The translations under genes were made by a program, and so were the position numbers. Source: Kribbella steppae (GTDB lineage Bacteria > Actinomycetota > Actinomycetes > Propionibacteriales > Kribbellaceae). From it: a stretch of 64,000 nucleotides of DNA. Below are positions 31,034 to 39,197 of this stretch, one piece after another (position 1 is the stretch's first letter; every line of letters begins with the position of its first letter). The DNA is taken from the NCBI RefSeq assembly GCF_004342025.1, contig NZ_SLWN01000017.1, positions 62,001 through 126,000 on the forward strand, read 5' to 3'. The notes below the pieces were generated by a model that saw only the letters and a program-made list of their open reading frames with translations, was not told the DNA's origin and made no database searches.

Positions 31034-33277
31034 TCACTTGATCTCGTAGATCGTCACGTCCAGGGTGGCGTGCCGGAGATTGACGTACTCGCGCAGCGCG
31101 GCGGAGACCTTGCCGGCCCGATGATCGGCGTACAGCCAGCGAACGCCGACCTTGCGCAGGCGCTCGATCGCCTCCGGCGAGGGCGCGGTGAAGGCGGCGT
31201 CGTTCGCAGCCAGCTCGGCGCGGTTCCAGTACGGGATCAGGCTCGGGCTGCCGCCGGTGCTGACCGCGATCCGGTTGGCCTGGTTGGAGTACGACCAGCC
31301 CTCGATCAGCACCGGCCGTTCGGACAGCGCGGCGAGCCAGAAGTGCCGGCTGTCGCAGAACCCTTCGCGTTGGATGATGCAGTGCGCGTTCGTCGCGATC
31401 AGCTCGCCGGGCTTGCTGTTCCGCCGTAGCCACCGCGCCCCGCCCGCCTCCGCGGCGGTCGCCCCACCCCGGCGGGGCTCCGCGAAGACCAGCTTCGATG
31501 CCGTGTCCGACACGAAGGCCTGGAGCGGGACGAGCACGGCTCCGACCATGCTCGCCGCCACCCCGGCAGCGAGGAACGCGACCAGAACACTGCCCGGCCG
31601 CCGCAGCAGCTTCCAGGCAACGGCGACCAAGACCGCGACGGTCACGAGCCCAGCGCCCGTCCACAGCCACGGGCCGGTGATCCCGGCCAGGTCGGCCGAC
31701 ACCGTCCGCGCCACCGCACAGGCCGCGAGGCCAAGCCCCCCGGCCACGCCGACCAACACCACCGCACGCCGGTCGCCGAGCCGCCCGACCAGGTTCGCGA
31801 GGCCCACGCAGGCCAGTACGGCGACCACCGGGAAAGCAGTCAGCAGGAAGTACATCTGGCTGAGCCCCGACTGGGTGGTCAGCACCGCCCCCACCAGTCC
31901 GCCGACGCAGAACCCGACCAGGAAGACAGTCGCCGGATCCCGCCCCTCTTTGCAGGAACGACGCGGTCGGCCGAGGAACGCCATCCCCGACGCTGCGAGA
32001 CCCCAGCTCAGCAAGGTCGTTGCCGCCGACAGGAGGTGTGCGTGCGGCTCTGACGCGAGCATCGAGTACGGCGGCAGTTGGACGAACGTCCGGAACGGCT
32101 TCACCTCCGTGCCCCACGTGCTGCCGCCGTAGATGACCACCAGCGCCGCAAGGAAGATCGCGAACGACAGCGCGCCACCGAGCAACGCCGTACGCGTCCT
32201 GCGACGGGTCACAGCCAGGTGCAGGAAGGCGAACGCGAACCCGCAGCCCAGCAACGGCAGGATCGTCGACTTCGCGCCGGCCGCGACCAGGGCGAGCAGG
32301 ATCACCAGCACCCAGCGGCTGCGCGGCCGGTCCGCACGTAACAGGTCCACCACCAGAAGACAGAGTGCCAGCGCGATCAGGACGCCCAGGTTCTGCGTCG
32401 GGCTCAAGTACGCCGCCACCGCCGTCGAGAGCCCGCCCAGACCGTGATCGGCCAGCGGCTGGACGGCGCCGCCTAGTCCCGCGATCAGCACGGCGAGCGG
32501 CCCGGCCCACGTGGCACCCGACTCCGCGGTCGGCGCGAACCGGGTGGTCAGCGCGAAGACCAGCCCGCAACCGGCCAGGAACAACGGCAACCAGGTCAGC
32601 GAGTGGATCAGGTCCGTGAGGTCGACCCGGGTCGCCCAGGCCGTCGCCGCCGTCGCCTGGTGGAAGAACGAGTGGTACTTCATCGGCTCGCCACCGAGCC
32701 ACAGTGTCGAGATCGGTACGTCGTACTTCGCGCTGGCGGCCAAAGCCTGCTGGAAGGCGAGGTCCGGATACGAGCGCAGCGGATCGGTGTACGCCGGGAG
32801 GAACTGTCCCGGTCCACGCCGGTAGACCACCAGTACGACGATCGCCGTCGCCGCGGCGAGCAACCAAGCCTGCAGGGGCCTGAGTGGTACGTCGACCGGG
32901 CGACCGACCCTCGCCCGTACGTCACGATCCGCGACGACGATCACCAGCACCACGGGCGCCCAGACCCACGACCAGGCCTGCAGCCCGATCGAGGCACTGG
33001 CCAGGTAGACGACGATCTGTGCCGCGGTCCCGACCGCGAAGCCGGCGGCGAGATCCTCGACCAGGTTCCGCCCGTAGCTTCCGATCAGCCGCCACAGCGC
33101 GAACCCGGGCAGCGCGATCCCGAAACAGGTGAACAGCACGAACCGGCCGACCTCACCGACCGTCGAATGCTGGAGCAGCAGCGCGATCGCCAGGATCAGG
33201 ACGGCGAGACCCGCCAGCAGGCCGGACAGGGAAGGACCCGCCGTCCGTGGCCCCCGCCGCCTCCCCCTCGCGCGCAT
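31034..33277 (-). CDS. Large polytopic membrane protein, GT-C-like (paralogue 2)
   Basis: 747 residues, about a dozen transmembrane helices and a soluble C-terminal domain. The first large external loop reads YPDLAFQQALAASAKYDVPI and KYHSFFHQATAATAW, the second SPTQNLGVLIALAL. The C-terminal family block is GELIATNAHC, FWLAALSERPVLIEGWSYSN, PSPEAIERLRKVGVRWLYA and RHATLDVTIYEIK. The ATG at 33277 follows TAGGCT by seven bases. It is closer to paralogue 4 (55011) than to 1 and 3 in sharing the NxHC motif. The last codons occur again as a scar at 46.7 kb. Probably a lipid-linked glycan transferase or translocator; not proven. Confidence 0.68.
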   Translation of the reverse strand: MRARGRRRGPRTAGPSLSGLLAGLAVLILAIALLLQHSTVGEVGRFVLFTCFGIALPGFALWRLIGSYGRNLVEDLAAGFAVGTAAQIVVYLASASIGLQAWSWVWAPVVLVIVVADRDVRARVGRPVDVPLRPLQAWLLAAATAIVVLVVYRRGPGQFLPAYTDPLRSYPDLAFQQALAASAKYDVPISTLWLGGEPMKYHSFFHQATAATAWATRVDLTDLIHSLTWLPLFLAGCGLVFALTTRFAPTAESGATWAGPLAVLIAGLGGAVQPLADHGLGGLSTAVAAYLSPTQNLGVLIALALCLLVVDLLRADRPRSRWVLVILLALVAAGAKSTILPLLGCGFAFAFLHLAVTRRRTRTALLGGALSFAIFLAALVVIYGGSTWGTEVKPFRTFVQLPPYSMLASEPHAHLLSAATTLLSWGLAASGMAFLGRPRRSCKEGRDPATVFLVGFCVGGLVGAVLTTQSGLSQMYFLLTAFPVVAVLACVGLANLVGRLGDRRAVVLVGVAGGLGLAACAVARTVSADLAGITGPWLWTGAGLVTVAVLVAVAWKLLRRPGSVLVAFLAAGVAASMVGAVLVPLQAFVSDTASKLVFAEPRRGGATAAEAGGARWLRRNSKPGELIATNAHCIIQREGFCDSRHFWLAALSERPVLIEGWSYSNQANRIAVSTGGSPSLIPYWNRAELAANDAAFTAPSPEAIERLRKVGVRWLYADHRAGKVSAALREYVNLRHATLDVTIYEIK

Positions 33278-33284
33278 GGCGGCA

Positions 33285-33290
33285 AGCCTA
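33285..33290 (-). promoter_or_regulatory. -10 hexamer TAGGCT of GT-C paralogue 2
   Basis: TAGGCT on the minus strand ends seven bases before ATG 33277. Confidence 0.5.
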
Positions 33291-33406
33291 ATGTGAAACC
33301 TGTCGCGTCACGAATGCGGAGTGTCACCGCAGTGCGAGACAGGAACGTCCGGTGCCCGCAGCAGGGTGGCGGTCTTCCGGGTAGTCTCCGGACCGGAGGT
33401 GCCTCT

Positions 33407-34402
33407 ATGCGAACCGAGCAGCCCGCATTGTCCGTCGTCGTGCCGATGTACGACGAGGAGGAAGTGCTGCCGATGTTTTTCGAGCGGATGCGTCCGTTCC
33501 TGAACGGTCTCGGGACCTCCTACGAACTGGTCGTGGTGGACGACGGCAGCCGGGACCGGACCGCGACGCTGCTGCTGGAGGCCGCGAGGGATTGGCCGCA
33601 GTTGCGCATCGTACGGCTGCTGCGGAACAGCGGTCATCAGGCGGCGCTGTCGGCCGGGTTCCGGCGGGCGCGGGGTGGGTTCCTGGTGACGATCGATGCG
33701 GATTTGCAGGATCCGCCGGAGGTGATCGCGGAGTTCCTTGCGGCGGTGCGGGAGCAGGATGTGGATGTGGTGTACGGCGTTCGGTCGGACCGGTCGAGCG
33801 ACACCTGGGTGAAGCGGACGACCGCGCGGATGTACTACCGGTTGATGTGCCGGCTCGTGGGCGAGGAGATCCCGTTCGACGCCGGTGACTTCCGGTTGGT
33901 GTCGCGGCGCGTGGTCGACGCGGTGAACGCGTTGCCGGAGGACGGCCGGGTGTTCCGGCTGGTGATTCCGTGGTTGGGGTTCCCGAGCGCGCAGGTTCGG
34001 TATGTGCGTGCGGAGCGGGTGGCGGGGACGACGAAGTACAACTTGTCGAAGATGCTGCGGTTGGCGTTCGACAGTGTGACGGCGTTCTCGGCGGCGCCGT
34101 TGCGGCTGGCGACCTGGCTCGGGTTGCTCGGTGGGTTGCTGTGTTGTGCGGTTGTCATCGGTGCGCTGGTCGTCAAACTTGCCGGGCAGAGCATCCCGGG
34201 CTGGACGTCGACCGTCTTGGCTGTCGGCGTGATCGGTGCGATCCAGTTGCTGTGTCTTGGTTTGCTGGGTGAGTACGTCGCGCGATTGTTCCAGTCGAGT
34301 CAGCGCCGGCCCCAGTTCCTCGTCGGCTACGACAGCCTCGACGACCCGGGCCACCACACCTTCCCCGAGACAGTCGACGCGCCGGACAAGGACATGCCCT
34401 AA
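33407..34402 (+). CDS. GT2 glycosyltransferase, DPM/GtrB-like with two C-terminal helices
   Basis: 331 residues: a family 2 GT-A domain (LSVVVPMYDEEEVLPMFFER; VVVDDGSRDRT; DADLQDPPEVI, the metal-binding DXD equivalent) and two C-terminal transmembrane helices with the GEYVARLFQSSQRRPQF ending. This is the layout of enzymes that charge polyprenyl phosphate with a sugar (dolichyl-phosphate-mannose-synthase/GtrB type). ATG 33407 has GGAGGT six bases upstream. It is divergent from the GT-C gene, whose product could use the polyprenyl-sugar made here; the GNAT gene follows on the same strand. Confidence 0.88.
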   Translation: MRTEQPALSVVVPMYDEEEVLPMFFERMRPFLNGLGTSYELVVVDDGSRDRTATLLLEAARDWPQLRIVRLLRNSGHQAALSAGFRRARGGFLVTIDADLQDPPEVIAEFLAAVREQDVDVVYGVRSDRSSDTWVKRTTARMYYRLMCRLVGEEIPFDAGDFRLVSRRVVDAVNALPEDGRVFRLVIPWLGFPSAQVRYVRAERVAGTTKYNLSKMLRLAFDSVTAFSAAPLRLATWLGLLGGLLCCAVVIGALVVKLAGQSIPGWTSTVLAVGVIGAIQLLCLGLLGEYVARLFQSSQRRPQFLVGYDSLDDPGHHTFPETVDAPDKDMP

Positions 34403-34414
34403 GCTCCGTGCCTG

Positions 34415-35167
34415 ATGAGTTGGTACGACGCGCTCGAGGCCGGTGAGCTGACCGTGCGGCCGTCCGTGGAGGCGGCGAAGCGGTTCGACGTCTCGATCGA
34501 CCGGATGTCGGTGTCCGCCTCGGCAGGTACGCCGCTGGCCGAGGTGCTGGCGGCGGTGGAGAGGTCGACAGCCGACGTCATCGTGTTGCGCTACCCGGCA
34601 CGGGAGACGACCTGGTTCTCCGCGCTGGCGAGCGGTCCGCGCCAGGCGCTACTTGCGGGCACCGTCGTCTACTGGTCTCTCTCGGTCGGCAAGGGACGGC
34701 GGCCTGCGCCCCTGGCCGGGTTCACCACCCGGGTTGAGGAGTCGGCCGACGACGAACTGGTGGACGACCTCGTAGCGGACATCTTCGGCGACTCCGGGAA
34801 CCACTACTGCGCCACCCCGGTGTTCGACCGCTCCCGCGCGCTGGCTGGATTGCAGGAGTGGGGGCGGCGGCGGGTCGCGGACACCGGCGCGGTGGTGCTA
34901 CGTGGTCCCGACCGGCGGGTGCTGGCGCTGGCCGCGATCGACCGGCAGAGTTCCTGGACCGAGATCGAGCTGGCCGGCGTCGTACCGGCCGAGCAGGGCC
35001 GGGGCCGGTACGGGCACTTGCTCGCCGCGATCGAGGATGCCTGCACGACCAGGCGGCTGGTGGTCTCTGCACCGGCCCACCAGACGGGCATCCAGCGAGT
35101 CTGGGCTCGCTATGGCTTCGAGCCGGTGCACAACATGCTCACGATCCACCTCGTCGCCGCTACGTAG
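34415..35167 (+). CDS. GNAT-family acetyltransferase with an N-terminal extension
   Basis: 250 residues. The N-terminal half (LTVRPSVEAAKRFDVSIDRM, VIVLRYPARETTWFSALASG) resembles the nucleotide-sugar-facing part of WecD-like amino-sugar acetyltransferases. The C-terminal half is the GNAT fold with the acetyl-CoA loop VPAEQGRGRYGHLLAAIEDA and a final VWARYGFEPVHNMLTIHL. It starts 12 bases after the GT2 stop and is probably cotranscribed. It could N-acetylate the Pse precursor or another amino sugar; a PseH-like GNAT also exists at 52846. A frameshifted remnant of this gene's 3' end is at 46757. Confidence 0.75.
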   Translation: MSWYDALEAGELTVRPSVEAAKRFDVSIDRMSVSASAGTPLAEVLAAVERSTADVIVLRYPARETTWFSALASGPRQALLAGTVVYWSLSVGKGRRPAPLAGFTTRVEESADDELVDDLVADIFGDSGNHYCATPVFDRSRALAGLQEWGRRRVADTGAVVLRGPDRRVLALAAIDRQSSWTEIELAGVVPAEQGRGRYGHLLAAIEDACTTRRLVVSAPAHQTGIQRVWARYGFEPVHNMLTIHLVAAT

Positions 35168-35194
35168 GGCCGTGGCGGAACGCAGGTCTAATAC

Positions 35195-35256
35195 GCGCTA
35201 CGGACCCGAGCGTCAGTGTCATCGCCGTAAATCATGCCGTAGCGCCAGGCTGACGC
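35195..35256. repeat. Interleaved inverted repeats between GNAT and pseF-like genes
   Basis: GCGCTACGG (35195-35203) pairs with CCGTAGCGC (35237-35245), and GCGTCAG (35210-35216) pairs with CTGACGC (35250-35256). The stems cross, as in a pseudoknot. They lie between convergent stops, so a shared terminator is the simplest reading. Part of this segment is conserved next to the pseF remnant at 28.56 kb. Confidence 0.5.
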
Positions 35257-35260
35257 GCTG

Positions 35261-35992
35261 TCATTCGCCGAGCTTCTTCTGTTCGATATGCGCGTTCAGC
35301 GCCGCCAGCTCCGGATGCGAGTCCATCAGCGCGACCAGTTCGGCGCAATCCAGCCTGTCCGCGCCGAACTCCTCGATCAGGGTGCTGAGCAACTTCCGGT
35401 CGTCCTCGGTGTCCAGCGTCAGCCGGTACCTCGCCCCGTCGCGGCCGTCCCAGGGAACGTTGACCAGCCGCATGTCGCCGGCCCGGTTCTGGTGCAGGTA
35501 GGTGGTGACGTGCTCGCGGTCGACCGGCAGCGTCGCGACCTCGTCGGCCTGCAGGAGCCGGGCAGCGGAGAAGACCTCGTAGTCCATGCCGCGCGGGTAG
35601 GTCCGGGTCAGGCAGTTCGACACGTAGACGTTGCCGGCGTTCTCGGCGCGGTACCGTTCGACGCCCTCGGCAACGACCGCGGGGTCGATCAGCGGGCAGT
35701 CGGAGGTGACCCGGACGACGCCGGTCAGGTCGTACTCGCGGATCGCGCCGGCGAACCGGGACAGCACGTCGAGCTCGCTGCCGCGGTACACCGGGAAGCC
35801 GAGCTCGGTCGACAGCTCGACGATGGGTTCGTCGTCGGGGTTGGTCGTGGTCGCCACGATCACCGGCAGGCAGGTCCGGGCGAGCCGCTCCAGGTGGTGG
35901 TGCAGGTAGCTCTTGCCACCCGCGGTGAGCAGGACCTTCGCGGGTAGCCGGGTGCTGGTCGCCCGGGCCTGGGTGATGATGCCGATCGTCAT
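35261..35992 (-). CDS. pseF: SpsF/PseF-type cytidylyltransferase
   Basis: 243 residues of the SpsF-like cytidylyltransferase family. The nucleotide loop is IGIITQARATSTRLPAKVLL, with VRVTSDCPLIDPAVV as the metal site and MDYEVFSAARLLQ further on. It would activate pseudaminic (or a related nonulosonic) acid to the CMP sugar used by transferases. It resembles SpsF more than Campylobacter PseF, so the symbol rests on the complete set of other pse genes. ATG at 35992 overlaps the stop of a small P1 remnant frame (ATGA), a relic of an operon P1-pseF. Confidence 0.78.
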   Translation of the reverse strand: MTIGIITQARATSTRLPAKVLLTAGGKSYLHHHLERLARTCLPVIVATTTNPDDEPIVELSTELGFPVYRGSELDVLSRFAGAIREYDLTGVVRVTSDCPLIDPAVVAEGVERYRAENAGNVYVSNCLTRTYPRGMDYEVFSAARLLQADEVATLPVDREHVTTYLHQNRAGDMRLVNVPWDGRDGARYRLTLDTEDDRKLLSTLIEEFGADRLDCAELVALMDSHPELAALNAHIEQKKLGE

Positions 35993-36117
35993 GAAGCCAC
36001 TTTCGTGTCCAGGATCTTCGCCGGTCGACGGCCCGGGGTGTTCCAGCGGAACATCTTCCGGATCTCGGCCGGATGGGCCAGGTGCTCGACACCGGTCATC
36101 TCAAACCTTCGAGCATG
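35989..36117 (-). pseudogene. 3' remnant of a third P1 copy
   Basis: The minus strand reads HARRFEMTGVEHLAHPAEIR then KMFRWNTPGRRP and a short tail, ending in TGA at 35989-35991 overlapped by the pseF ATG. The complete P1 at 28646 ends LGVDHLAHPAEIRELFRWN. About 40 codons survive. A 36-codon frame from an internal ATG is open and coupled to pseF and could still be translated. Confidence 0.78.
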
Positions 36118-36179
36118 AAGTGCGATCAGGGTGCTGCTCTCGCGACTGCACGCGTTGAGAGGCGCAACCGCGTCACGGC

Positions 36180-37304
36180 TCAGGACACCAGGTTCGTCAG
36201 GGTCTCGATCACCCGATCGACGTCGGCGTCGGTCAGGTCCGGGTACATCGGCAGTGAAATCTCCTCGCGGTAGTACTGTTCCGCATTCGGGCACGTCCCG
36301 CGCTCGTAACCGGCGTTGGCGAACACCGGGTGCCAGTAGACCGGGATGTAGTTGACCTGGACGCCGATACCGGCGGCCCGCAGTCCCTCGAAGATCTCCC
36401 GGCGGCGGCCGCCGAGGATCCGGACCGGGTACAGGTGCCAGGCCGGGTCGACGTAGTCGCGCTGAGTCGGGGTCCGGACGCCGTCAACAAGCTCGAGCGC
36501 CTCGTTGTAGCGCGCGGTGATGTCGCTGCGCCGCTTCGTGAAGTCGGCCAGCCGCTTCAGCTGGGACAGGCCGAGCGCGCAGGCGACGTCGGTGAGCCGG
36601 TAGTTCACCCCGAACTCGTGCACCTCCTGATGCCACGGGCCCTCGTCGGTGATCTGGAACCGGGCCGGGTCGCGGACCAGGCCGATGAAGTGGAACTCGT
36701 GCACCCGCTGGGCGACGGCCGGGTCCTTGGCGACGACCGCGCCACCCTCACCGGTGGTCAGGTTCTTCGTCGGGAAGAACGACATCGTGGTGACGTCGGC
36801 CAGGTCGCCGACCGGGCGACCCTTGTAGAACCCGCCGACCGAGTGCGCGGCGTCGTCGAGCGTCTTCGCGCCGACCCGGTCCGCGATCGCCTGCAGCCTG
36901 TCGTAGTCGGCCGCATGGCCGGCGTAGTCGACCGCCGCGATCACCTTGGTGCGGTCGGTGACGACCGCTTCGACGGCCGCGGGGTCGAGCAGCGCGGTGT
37001 CCTCCTCGACATCGGCGAACACGACCTGGGCGCCCATCATCGCGGCGCAGGACGCGGTCGCGACGAAGGTCATCGGCGTGGTCACGACCTCGTCGCCGGG
37101 GCCGACCCCGAGTCCGGCGTACGCCATGTGCAGCGCCGCCGTGCCGGAGGTGCAGCTGACCGCGCGGTGTCCGCCGGCCAGCTCCGAGATCGCGTTCTCG
37201 AACGCGGTGACGGTCGGGCCGGTGGTCAGCCAGTCACCGCGCAGGATCGCGGCGACGGCCTCGACGTCCTCGTCCGAGATGGACTGGCGGCCGTAGGGGA
37301 GCAT
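36180..37304 (-). CDS. pseC: PseC: UDP-4-amino-sugar aminotransferase (DegT/DnrJ)
   Basis: 374-residue PLP enzyme of the DegT/DnrJ/EryC1 family. It begins LPYGRQSISDEDVEAVAAIL and has AVSCTSGTAALHMAYAGLGV, DDAAHSVGGFYKG with Asp151, and the Schiff-base Lys180 in FFPTKNLTTGEGGAVV. The TTGEGG stretch and the direct overlap with pseB (TGATG, one base) identify it as PseC, which aminates UDP-4-keto-6-deoxy-AltNAc at C4 using glutamate. A truncated second copy lies at 30890-31032. Confidence 0.92.
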   Translation of the reverse strand: MLPYGRQSISDEDVEAVAAILRGDWLTTGPTVTAFENAISELAGGHRAVSCTSGTAALHMAYAGLGVGPGDEVVTTPMTFVATASCAAMMGAQVVFADVEEDTALLDPAAVEAVVTDRTKVIAAVDYAGHAADYDRLQAIADRVGAKTLDDAAHSVGGFYKGRPVGDLADVTTMSFFPTKNLTTGEGGAVVAKDPAVAQRVHEFHFIGLVRDPARFQITDEGPWHQEVHEFGVNYRLTDVACALGLSQLKRLADFTKRRSDITARYNEALELVDGVRTPTQRDYVDPAWHLYPVRILGGRRREIFEGLRAAGIGVQVNYIPVYWHPVFANAGYERGTCPNAEQYYREEISLPMYPDLTDADVDRVIETLTNLVS

Positions 37305-38287
37305 CAGACGTCGCTCTCGAGGATCTTGGTGATCTCCTCGATCGTGTACCACTGGTCGTTGTTGTCCGAGGTGTAGTGGAAGCCCGCGGCTACCGGGATG
37401 CCGTCGGCCGGCGGTTTGTAGCCCCAGGTCGCCAGGTCCGGCTGCAGGACGTAGCGCTCACCGATCGCGAGCGCGCGGCGGCCTTCCTCCGGGCTGATCA
37501 TCTCCTCGTGCAGCTTCTCGCCGGGCCGCAGGCCCACGTCGTGCACCGTGGCGCCGGGCGCGATCGCCTGGGCCAGGTCGGTGATCTTCATCGACGGGAT
37601 CCTCGGCACGTACAGCTCGCCGCCCTGCATCTGCTCGAAGGAGTCGACCACGAACCGCACGGCCTGCGGCAGCGTGATCAGGAACCTGGTGCAGCGCATG
37701 TCGGTGATCGGCAGCGACTTGCCCTCGGCGTGGAGCGCCCTGAACTTCGGGATGATCGAGCCCCGGCTGCCCATCACGTTGCCGTAGCGGACCACGGAGA
37801 ACCGGGTGTCGTACGCCGCGGCGTAGTGGTTGCCGGTGATGAACAGCTTGTCGGCGGTCAGCTTGGTCGCGCCGTACAGGTTGATCGGGCTGGACGCCTT
37901 GTCGGTGGACAGCGCGACGACCTTCTTCACCCCGGTGTCGATGCTGGACTCGATCACGTTCTGTGAGCCGATCACGTTCGTCTTCACGTACTCCCACGGG
38001 TTGTACTCCGCCGTGTCGACCTGCTTCAGCGCGGCCGCGTGCACGACGTAGTCGACCTTGTGCATGGCCCGGTCCAGCCGGTCCTTGTCACGGATGTCGC
38101 CGATGAAGAACCGCAGCCGGGGGTCGTCGCCGAACAGTTGGCGGACCTCCCACTGCTTCAACTCGTCCCGGCTGAACACGATGAGCCGGCGTGGGGCGAG
38201 GTTGTCCAACGCGTAGCGGATGAACGCCTTGCCGAAGGAGCCGGTACCTCCGGTGACGAGGATGTCGGAGCCGGTCAGGATGGACAC
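37304..38287 (-). CDS. pseB: PseB: UDP-GlcNAc 4,6-dehydratase (inverting)
   Basis: 327 residues of the FlaA1/PseB extended SDR group. The NADP loop is TGGTGSFGKAF (12-22), the catalytic Asp129-Lys130 pair is in LSTDKASSPINLYGATK, with Tyr138 and Lys142. The PseB-type MRCTRFLITLPQAVRFV and RPGEKLHEEMISPEEGRR blocks follow. It converts UDP-GlcNAc to UDP-4-keto-6-deoxy-L-AltNAc, the first step to pseudaminic acid. GTG start at 38287; GAAGAAGG lies somewhat far upstream. First gene of the pseB-pseC-(P1 remnant)-pseF operon. Confidence 0.95.
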   Translation of the reverse strand: MSILTGSDILVTGGTGSFGKAFIRYALDNLAPRRLIVFSRDELKQWEVRQLFGDDPRLRFFIGDIRDKDRLDRAMHKVDYVVHAAALKQVDTAEYNPWEYVKTNVIGSQNVIESSIDTGVKKVVALSTDKASSPINLYGATKLTADKLFITGNHYAAAYDTRFSVVRYGNVMGSRGSIIPKFRALHAEGKSLPITDMRCTRFLITLPQAVRFVVDSFEQMQGGELYVPRIPSMKITDLAQAIAPGATVHDVGLRPGEKLHEEMISPEEGRRALAIGERYVLQPDLATWGYKPPADGIPVAAGFHYTSDNNDQWYTIEEITKILESDV

Positions 38288-38377
38288 GTCGTTTTGGACC
38301 CTTCTTCAGGAGAGTTCGGGTCGGGCCGCGCGGAGCGCAGATCCGTACGATAGCCGTCCAACCCGCGGAAGTCTCAA

Positions 38378-39118
38378 TCAGTACGTGGTCTGGGCGATGA
38401 CCGCGACCGGATCATGCCGCCGGGCGCGGACCAGCACCGACACGCCGGGCAGCTTGCCGACAGGCAGGTAGCGTTCAGCGGCGATGACCGCGGTGAGTCC
38501 GAGGTTGACGAGCGGGGACAGGTCGTCCAGGTCACTGCCTGTGCTCCTTTTCCGCCGCCAGGCCGCCACCGGCCGGAGCAGAACGTTCCACGACCTGACC
38601 TCCTCGATCCGCAGCCCGGCCGAGGAGAGCAAGTTCAGCAGACCCGCCCGGTCGTACCGGCGGAAATGTCCGACGGCGGTGTCGTGCTCGCTCCACAGCT
38701 CCATGTCGCACGGTACGGCGATCAAGGCGGTGCCACCGCGCCGAAGGACTCGGGTGATCTCGTGGGCCGCGGACTTGTCGTCCTCGATGTGCTCCAGCAC
38801 GTCGTACGCGACGACGAGGTCCATCGACTCGTCGGCCACGGGCAGCGCGACCGCGTCGCCGCGGATCACCGGGATGTTGCGCCCGCGCGCGACCCCGGCC
38901 CCCTCCTCGCCGTACTCCAGCGCCGTGGCGTCCCATCCCCGGTCCCGCAGCACCCTGGTATTCCCGCCACCGGCAGCGCCGATGTCCAGCGCCCGGCCAG
39001 GTTTCTCGCCGGTTCTCGCGAGAGCGTCGAGTGACCGGGCGAGCACTGTGCGTCGCTCGCGATACCACCAGTGCTTGGCCTCGAGTTCGGCGAGCTTGCG
39101 GATCTCCGCTGCTTCCAT
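38378..39118 (-). CDS. Class I SAM-dependent methyltransferase
   Basis: 246 residues from ATG 39118; an ATG at 39166 would add 16 residues that do not resemble the family. EAAEIRKLAELEAKHWWYRE is a typical N-terminus of glycan-locus methyltransferases, followed by motif I ALDIGAAGGGNTRVL and motif IV DLVVAYDVLEHIEDD. It lies between the GT-C paralogue 3 and pseB on the same strand. O-methylation of a glycan residue is plausible from context only. Confidence 0.82.
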   Translation of the reverse strand: MEAAEIRKLAELEAKHWWYRERRTVLARSLDALARTGEKPGRALDIGAAGGGNTRVLRDRGWDATALEYGEEGAGVARGRNIPVIRGDAVALPVADESMDLVVAYDVLEHIEDDKSAAHEITRVLRRGGTALIAVPCDMELWSEHDTAVGHFRRYDRAGLLNLLSSAGLRIEEVRSWNVLLRPVAAWRRKRSTGSDLDDLSPLVNLGLTAVIAAERYLPVGKLPGVSVLVRARRHDPVAVIAQTTY

Positions 39119-39197
39119 AGCCACATCTTGGGCTGTGACCAGGACCGAACGCCAATGCTTGAGCATTTAGTTGAACGTGTCGACCGCCGCGTGGCCG

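Noticed and set aside
35989..36098. 36-codon frame before pseF as an independent gene
   Set aside because: Its sequence is the end of a P1-type protein, so it is treated as a remnant even though its stop overlaps the pseF ATG.
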